64,000 nt of DNA, from NCBI RefSeq assembly GCF_016904885.1, contig NZ_JADWYI010000001.1, positions 8,489,224 through 8,553,223 of the forward strand, in the 5' to 3' direction. The DNA comes from Archangium primigenium (lineage in GTDB: Bacteria > Myxococcota > Myxococcia > Myxococcales > Myxococcaceae). The notes under the pieces are model-generated. The model was not told the DNA's origin, ran no database searches, and saw only the letters and a list, made by a program, of their open reading frames with translations. Shown in pieces: positions 59,171 through 64,000 of this stretch. Positions within the stretch are counted from its first letter, which is position 1, and each line of letters starts with the position of its first letter. The position numbers and the translations under genes were made by a program.

Positions 59171-61819
59171 ATGGAAGGCATTGAGCGCAGGGCGCACCGG
59201 GACCTCTATCTCTTCACCCTGCTGCATCCGGAGCGCTACGAGGGGTTGGATACCTACCGCTCCCGGCAGCCGGGCTTCGCGGAGCTGCTCGCGCCCCTGC
59301 TGCCCGAGGGCTGGCGGGCGGCCCCGCGCGGCATCTGGTACCACGTGCTGCCCCCGGACAACCGCACGCCCGTCTCCGGCTTCAAGCTCCACCTGTCCTC
59401 CGTGCCCGAGCAGGCCCAGGCCCTGGTGACCGCCGTGGTGCCGGTGCTGCTCGCCGAGGGGGTCGCCTTCAAGCTCCTGGTCGACGCGGCCATGCTCGAC
59501 CTGGGCAACTCCAGCCTGAGCTCCGGCGGCGGCTGCGGGAAGTTCATCACCGTCTACCCCCAGGACCTGGACCAGTTCCGGCGGCTGCTCGAGCGCCTGG
59601 AGCCAGTGACCCGGGGCTTCGTGGGCCCCTACATCCTCTCGGACCGGCCGTACCGGGACAGCAAGGTGCTCTTCTACCGCCACGGCACCTTCCACGCGCC
59701 CCACGAGGTCAACCTCCAGGGCGAGCCCGAGACGTGCCCGCTCGGCCCCGATGGCCGACGCGTGGAGGATCCCCGCCTGCCCTACTTCACCCTGCCCGAC
59801 GGGGTGAGCGATCCGTTCCCCGAGGCGCCCGGCGCGGAGGACGAGGACGACGCGCTCCACCACCGCTACCAACCCCTCTCCGTCCTGGGCACGTCGAGCA
59901 AGGGCGGCGTCTACCTCTGCCAGGACCTCCAGACGGGGCGGGAGGTGGTGGTCAAGGAAGCGCGGCCCCACGTCAACCGGGGCCGGCATCAGCCCCATGA
60001 CGCCGTGGCCTGCCTGGAGAACGAGCGCCGCGTCCTGCGGCGCCTGGAGGGCACGGACGCGGCGCCCCGGGTGCTGGACGCGTTCCAGGAGTGGGAACAC
60101 CACTTCCTCGTCATGGAGCGCGCCCCGGGCATGAGCCTGCCCCGGCTGCTGGCGCGCAATGCCCTCGGGCTCGTGCTGGAGGGCCGTCCCACGGCCGACC
60201 AGTTGAGGACCTTCGCGCGGACCTTCACGCACCTGGCCCGTCAGCTCGCGGCCCACGTGCGGGCCATCCACGCCCGGGGCGTGGTCATCCGGGACCTCGC
60301 GCCCCAGAACATCCTCTTCGACCCGGAGAGCGGCCGGGTGACGCTCATCGACTTCGAGTCCGCGTACTGCGAGCACGCGGACGTCGCCAGCCCGCTCATT
60401 CCCCTGGCCACGCCCGGCTTCGGCCTGGACCCGCACGACCCGCGCAACCGCGACGCGCCCACGCGCGAGCAGGACCTGCGCGCCCTGGGCCGGGTCCTGG
60501 GGGAGCTCTTCCACCCGGTGGCCCCGTTCTTCGCGCTCGCCCCCGAGCGTCGGGAGCCCCTGCTCGCGCACTTCGCCCGGGAGCGCGGCATCCCCGAGGT
60601 GTTCGTCCAGCTCGCCCTGGCCGCCGAGGAGCCCGTCCGCTTCGAGGCCCTGCTCGACGAGGCGGAGCGGACCGTGCCCCCCGCGCCCTCGCGCCCCCCG
60701 CCCCGGCTGGACGCGGCGACGCTCGGCGCGCGCATCGACGGCGCGGCGCGCTACCTCGAGGAGGAGATCGCGCATGAAGCGGACCCGCTCGGCCTGCCCA
60801 CCGACTACCGGCGCTGCGTGACCAACCGGCTGGGCGTGGCTTACGGGGCGGCGGGCATCGCCCTGGCGCTCCATCGTCTGCGCGGCGCGGTGCCCGAGCG
60901 ATTCCTCACGGCGCTCCGGGACGAGGCGGCGCGCGCGGACCATGCGCACTACCCTCCGGGGCTGTACGTGGGCCTGGCGGGCATCGCCTGGAGCCTGTTG
61001 GAACTGGGCCAGCACGAGGCGGCCGAGCGGCTGCTGGCCACGGGCGCGGCGTCTCCGCTGCTCGGCCAGGGCGCGGACCTGTTCTACGGCGACGCGGGCT
61101 GGGGACTCGCCCAGCTCTTCTTCCACCAGCGGCTGGGGGACGCCCGCTACCTGCACGCGGCCCGGGAGGCCGCCGTGCGCATCGACGCGATGCTGGAGCA
61201 GGGCCCCGCGGGACCGCACTACCGCAACCGGGGCGACGTCTACTGCGGCCTGGCCCACGGGAGCGCGGGCATCGGCTACTTCCTCTTGCGGCTCTCCGAG
61301 GCCACCGGCGAGCCCGGCTGGCTCGAGCGGGCACGGGCCCTGCTCGACCATGACCTGGGCCGGGGACAGGAGCGCGACGGCGCGCTGTGCTTCCAGCGCT
61401 CGGAGGGCGAGCAGGTCCTCTACCCCTACTGGGCCATGGGGGGCGCGGGCCTGGGCGCGCTCGCGCTGCGCTTCCACGCGGTGACGGGCGAGCCGCGCTA
61501 CCTCGAGGCCGCCCGGCGCATCGCGCGGGACTTGCGCGGCCAGTACACCGTCTTCCCCTCGCACTTCTACGGCATGGCGGGCCTGGGCCACTTCTTCGTG
61601 GACCTGCACCAGCACACCGGCGAGGCCGAGGCGCGCGAGGAGGCCCTGCGCTTCGGCGAGCGCGCGCTGCTCTACGCCATCGACCGACCCACGGGCTGGG
61701 TGTCCCCGGGCGAGGGCCTCCTGCGCGTGTCGGCCGACTACGCCACGGGCTCGGCCGGCCTGGGCGTGTTCCTCCACCGACTCCGAGTGGGCGGCGGCGT
61801 GCCCTTCCTCGACTTTTGA
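59171..61819 (+). CDS. lanKC: Class III lanthionine synthetase LanKC
   Basis: 882 residues from the ATG at 59171, behind GGGGGGAAA. Three parts in order. (1) ~1-230: lyase domain for phospho-Ser/Thr elimination (LYLFTLLHPERYEGLDTY...GGGCGKFITVYP). (2) ~230-510: Ser/Thr kinase, with Gly-rich GTSSKGGVYL, Lys262 (VVVKEARP), Asp375 (VIRDLAPQNILF) and Asp394 (LIDFESAY). (3) ~520-882: LanC-like cyclase with GLAHGSAGIGY (His696). The LanC zinc Cys are absent: the WCxG-type site reads WAMGGAG and the CHG-type site reads FYGMAG, which marks class III rather than class IV. It modifies the adjacent 33-residue precursor. No transporter or dedicated peptidase lies next to it. Confidence 0.92.
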   Translation: MEGIERRAHRDLYLFTLLHPERYEGLDTYRSRQPGFAELLAPLLPEGWRAAPRGIWYHVLPPDNRTPVSGFKLHLSSVPEQAQALVTAVVPVLLAEGVAFKLLVDAAMLDLGNSSLSSGGGCGKFITVYPQDLDQFRRLLERLEPVTRGFVGPYILSDRPYRDSKVLFYRHGTFHAPHEVNLQGEPETCPLGPDGRRVEDPRLPYFTLPDGVSDPFPEAPGAEDEDDALHHRYQPLSVLGTSSKGGVYLCQDLQTGREVVVKEARPHVNRGRHQPHDAVACLENERRVLRRLEGTDAAPRVLDAFQEWEHHFLVMERAPGMSLPRLLARNALGLVLEGRPTADQLRTFARTFTHLARQLAAHVRAIHARGVVIRDLAPQNILFDPESGRVTLIDFESAYCEHADVASPLIPLATPGFGLDPHDPRNRDAPTREQDLRALGRVLGELFHPVAPFFALAPERREPLLAHFARERGIPEVFVQLALAAEEPVRFEALLDEAERTVPPAPSRPPPRLDAATLGARIDGAARYLEEEIAHEADPLGLPTDYRRCVTNRLGVAYGAAGIALALHRLRGAVPERFLTALRDEAARADHAHYPPGLYVGLAGIAWSLLELGQHEAAERLLATGAASPLLGQGADLFYGDAGWGLAQLFFHQRLGDARYLHAAREAAVRIDAMLEQGPAGPHYRNRGDVYCGLAHGSAGIGYFLLRLSEATGEPGWLERARALLDHDLGRGQERDGALCFQRSEGEQVLYPYWAMGGAGLGALALRFHAVTGEPRYLEAARRIARDLRGQYTVFPSHFYGMAGLGHFFVDLHQHTGEAEAREEALRFGERALLYAIDRPTGWVSPGEGLLRVSADYATGSAGLGVFLHRLRVGGGVPFLDF

Positions 61820-61917
61820 TGGGGCCACCAACGTCCACTTCCGGATAGACACGATTCAATTAGTAAAATTGCACAAAGTGGCCAGCGTCCGAGGGCGGAA
61901 CGACGCCGTGCGCCATT

Positions 61918-61963
61918 GCTTTTACAAAGCGAAGCCAGAAAGGTAGCCGAACCTTTTACAAGG
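61918..61963 (+). promoter_or_regulatory. Twin palindromes GCTTT-TAC-AAAGC and CCTT-TTAC-AAGG in the pckG leader
   Basis: The copies at 61918-61930 and 61952-61963 share CTTTTACAA and lie ~34 bp apart. The second includes most of the AAGGAG ribosome site. They may be operators or an RNA element. Confidence 0.42.
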
Positions 61964-61971
61964 AGATGGAC

Positions 61972-63765
61972 ATGGCCTCGCTCCAGAACCAAGGGATCCA
62001 GGACAACGCTCCCACGAAGAACCCGGAGTTGATGGCCTGGGTCTCGAAGATGGCCCGGCTCACGCAGCCGGACCGGATCGTGTGGTGTGACGGTTCGCAG
62101 GAAGAGAAGGAGCGCCTGACGGCGCAGGCGGTGGCGGAGGGCATCCTCATCCCGCTCAACCCGGAGAAGCGGCCGGGCTGCTACCTGCACCGCTCCAACC
62201 CCAATGACGTGGCGCGGGTGGAGCACCTCACCTTCATCTGCACGACGAACAAGGAGGACGCCGGGCCCACCAACAACTGGATGGAGCCCGAGGCGGCGTA
62301 CACCAAGCTCACCCACCTGTTCTCCGGCAGCATGCAGGGCCGCACGATGTACGTGGTGCCCTACATCATGGGCCCGCCGGGCAGCCCCTTCGCCAAGGTG
62401 GGCGTGGAGCTGACGGACAGCATCTACGTGGCGCTCAACATGCGCATCATGACGCGCATGGGGCGCGCGGCGCTGGAGATGCTCGGGGACTCGGGCGACT
62501 TCAACCGCGGCCTGCACAGCACGGGGGACCTGAACCCGGACCGCCGCTACATCTGCCACTTCCCCCAGGACAACACCATCTGGAGCTTCGGCAGCGGCTA
62601 TGGCGGCAACGTGCTGCTGGGCAAGAAGTGCCTGGCGCTGCGCATCGGCAGCTACCTGGGGCAGGACGAGGGCTGGCTCGCCGAGCACATGCTCATCCTC
62701 GGGGTGACGAGCCCCAAGGGCGAGACGACGTACGTGGCGGCGGCGTTCCCCTCCGCGTGCGGCAAGACGAACTTCGCCATGATGATTCCGCCCAAGGAGT
62801 ACGCGGGCTGGAAGGTGGAGACGATCGGGGACGACATCGCGTGGATGCGCGTGGGTCCGGACGGCCGGCTGTGGGCCATCAACCCCGAGGCGGGCTACTT
62901 CGGCGTGGCCCCGGGCACCAACCACAAGAGCAACCCCAACGCCATGGCCACCGTGTCGCGCGACACGCTCTTCACCAACGTGGCCCTGACGCCGGACGGC
63001 GACGTGTGGTGGGAGGGCATGGACGGCGAGGTGCCCGAGGAGCTCACCGACTGGCAGGGCCGGCCCTGGAAGAAGGGCAGCCCGGAGAAGGCCGCGCACC
63101 CCAACAGCCGCTTCACCGCGCCCATGGCCAACAACCCCGTGTTGAGCGCCAAGGCGAACGACCCCATGGGCGTGCCCATCTCCGCCATCATCTTCGGCGG
63201 GCGGCGCTCCACCACGGTGCCGCTCGTGCTCCAGGCCTTCAACTGGACCCACGGCGTGTTCCTGGGCGCCACCATGGGCAGCGAGACCACGGCCGCGGCC
63301 ACCGGCAAGGTGGGCGTGGTGCGGCGCGACCCCATGGCCATGCTGCCCTTCTGCGGCTACCACATGGGTGACTACCTCCAGCACTGGCTGGACATGCAGA
63401 AGGCCATCTCCCACCCGCCGAAGATCTTCCAGGTCAACTGGTTCCGCCAGGACAAGAACGGCAAGTTCATCTGGCCGGGCTTCGGGGAGAACATGCGCGT
63501 GCTGGAGTGGATCGTGAACCGGGTGCACGGCCGCGTGCCCACCGAGGAGACGCTGCTCGGCTGGGTGCCCCGCGCCGACCAGGGCCTCAACACCCAGGGC
63601 CTGGACCTGTCGCGCGAGGCGCTCGCCGACGTCACCTCCATCCGCACCGATGAGTGGCGCGCCGAGCTCAAGAGCCAGGAGACCTTCTTCGAGTCGCTCG
63701 GGACCAAGGCCCCCGAGGCCCTGATGCTCCAGCGCAAGCTGCTCATCTCGCGCCTGGAGAGCTGA
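61972..63765 (+). CDS. pckG: Phosphoenolpyruvate carboxykinase (GTP)
   Basis: 597 residues. I use the ATG at 61972 because AAGGAG ends right before an in-frame ATG at 61966, leaving the correct 6-nt spacing only for the second. GTP-type PEPCK motifs: kinase-1a loop with the reactive Cys, [13 protein letters not shown]; metal-site strand [36 protein letters not shown]; and [12 protein letters not shown]. It converts oxaloacetate to PEP with GTP, the entry to gluconeogenesis, which fits growth on amino acids and lipids. It is followed by a terminator-like hairpin. Confidence 0.96.
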   Translation: MASLQNQGIQDNAPTKNPELMAWVSKMARLTQPDRIVWCDGSQEEKERLTAQAVAEGILIPLNPEKRPGCYLHRSNPNDVARVEHLTFICTTNKEDAGPTNNWMEPEAAYTKLTHLFSGSMQGRTMYVVPYIMGPPGSPFAKVGVELTDSIYVALNMRIMTRMGRAALEMLGDSGDFNRGLHSTGDLNPDRRYICHFPQDNTIWSFGSGYGGNVLLGKKCLALRIGSYLGQDEGWLAEHMLILGVTSPKGETTYVAAAFPSACGKTNFAMMIPPKEYAGWKVETIGDDIAWMRVGPDGRLWAINPEAGYFGVAPGTNHKSNPNAMATVSRDTLFTNVALTPDGDVWWEGMDGEVPEELTDWQGRPWKKGSPEKAAHPNSRFTAPMANNPVLSAKANDPMGVPISAIIFGGRRSTTVPLVLQAFNWTHGVFLGATMGSETTAAATGKVGVVRRDPMAMLPFCGYHMGDYLQHWLDMQKAISHPPKIFQVNWFRQDKNGKFIWPGFGENMRVLEWIVNRVHGRVPTEETLLGWVPRADQGLNTQGLDLSREALADVTSIRTDEWRAELKSQETFFESLGTKAPEALMLQRKLLISRLES

Positions 63766-63792
63766 GACCCGCACGCACCGCGACAGTCCTCC

Positions 63793-63831
63793 GGGGCCGC
63801 CCCTCTTCCCCACACGGAAGGGAGCGGCCCC
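63793..63831 (+). terminator. Terminator after pckG
   Basis: GGGGCCGC pairs with GCGGCCCC, with an inner CCTCTTCC/GGAAGGG-type continuation, followed by GATGTTTTGG. Confidence 0.6.
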
Positions 63832-63843
63832 GATGTTTTGGAG

Positions 63844-63849
63844 TAGACT
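63844..63849 (+). promoter_or_regulatory. TAGACT -10-like element before the last gene
   Basis: TAGACT ends 8 nt before the ATG at 63858; no ribosome site lies between. Confidence 0.42.
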
Positions 63850-63857
63850 CTCGGGCC

Positions 63858-64000
63858 ATGAGAATGGTCCCCGTCCTGTTGGCGGCCCTGTTGATGATTC
63901 CCGGACCGGCCCACGCCCAGCGTGCCGGCGCCTCGCGCAATCCAAAGGAACTCATCAAGCAGGCCGAGAAGCTCTTCGAGCAGAAGAAGTACCTGGAGGC
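63858..64000 (+). CDS. Exported TPR-type protein, N-terminus only; gene runs out of the window
   Basis: 47 residues are visible. A Sec signal (MVPVLLAALLMIPGPAHAQ) is followed by KELIKQAEKLFEQKKYLEA, the first helix pair of a TPR-like repeat. A second ATG at 63864 could be the start. This layout is common in myxobacterial periplasmic proteins. The function cannot be judged from the part shown. Confidence 0.7.
   Translation, partial: MRMVPVLLAALLMIPGPAHAQRAGASRNPKELIKQAEKLFEQKKYLE

Noticed and set aside
58932-59429. Longer frame overlapping the lanthipeptide precursor in another phase
   Set aside because: It has no ribosome site, runs through the start of lanKC out of phase and lacks motifs; the 33-codon frame has a strong site, leader box and core motif.
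59105-63945. Long minus-strand frames opposite lanKC and pckG
   Set aside because: Low-complexity Arg/Ala/Gly/His products without motifs, opposite genes with complete catalytic signatures.

Overview
High-GC bacterial DNA with the marks of a myxobacterium, probably suborder Cystobacterineae (Archangium, Cystobacter, Melittangium or Myxococcus relatives). The evidence is very strong G/C at third codon positions, an Asp-Ala-Gly-Thr lipoprotein linker, a MYXO-CTERM-like tail, an AgmX/PglI-type C-terminal domain, many secreted lipoproteins of unknown function, and large hydrolases with Cys-rich tails. The genus is inferred, not proven.

Layout. 1-2191: end of a type VI secretion locus (TssM C-terminus, TssJ-like lipoprotein). 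2231-10873: a 2880-residue surface protein of repeated ASH-type beta-sandwich domains. 10976-12132: polyphosphate glucokinase and a small hydrophilic protein. 12160-21520: the ligase-associated DNA repair set (exonuclease, ATP-dependent ligase, DEXH helicase, PdeM phosphoesterase). An AT-rich foreign gene (13282-15198) and two minus-strand genes separate the exonuclease from the other three. 21525-36681: housekeeping and conserved genes, including TraB/GumN, a LytTR regulator, an RDD protein, a hydrolase, a REC-GGDEF protein with a degenerate active site, a GCS2-type ligase with an FAD enzyme, RlmN, GluQ and MiaE. 36900-41944: secreted GH44 and GH16 glycosidases and an MFS transporter. 42053-45945: a Tat-exported PaoABC-type molybdenum aldehyde oxidoreductase. 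46033-52312: an accessory block of LysR, nitroreductase, two aldo/keto reductases, an XRE regulator, MarR and a DUF417 membrane protein; it looks like an electrophile or oxidant response region. 52373-55823: two lipoproteins, a propeptide-like lipoprotein and a secreted caspase-fold-like protein. 56126-58813: a DUF1801 protein with a histone-H1-like tail and an M19-like dipeptidase. 58975-61819: a class III lanthipeptide locus. 61972-63765: GTP-dependent PEP carboxykinase. The window ends inside a TPR protein gene at 63858.

The most interesting item is a 33-codon gene at 58975-59076, directly upstream of a class III lanthionine synthetase (LanKC). It has a strong ribosome binding site, a leader with the LxLQ box of class III lanthipeptide leaders, and a core with one S-x2-S-x3-C labionin/lanthionine motif two residues from its end. 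The locus appears to be a minimal two-gene SapB/AmfS-like lanthipeptide system.

Other threads: many starts lie 6-15 nt behind a TANNNT hexamer (usually TAGANT), which suggests widespread leaderless or short-leader transcription. Clear operator palindromes sit in the LysR/nitroreductase and MarR/DUF417 intergenic regions and upstream of the caspase-like gene.
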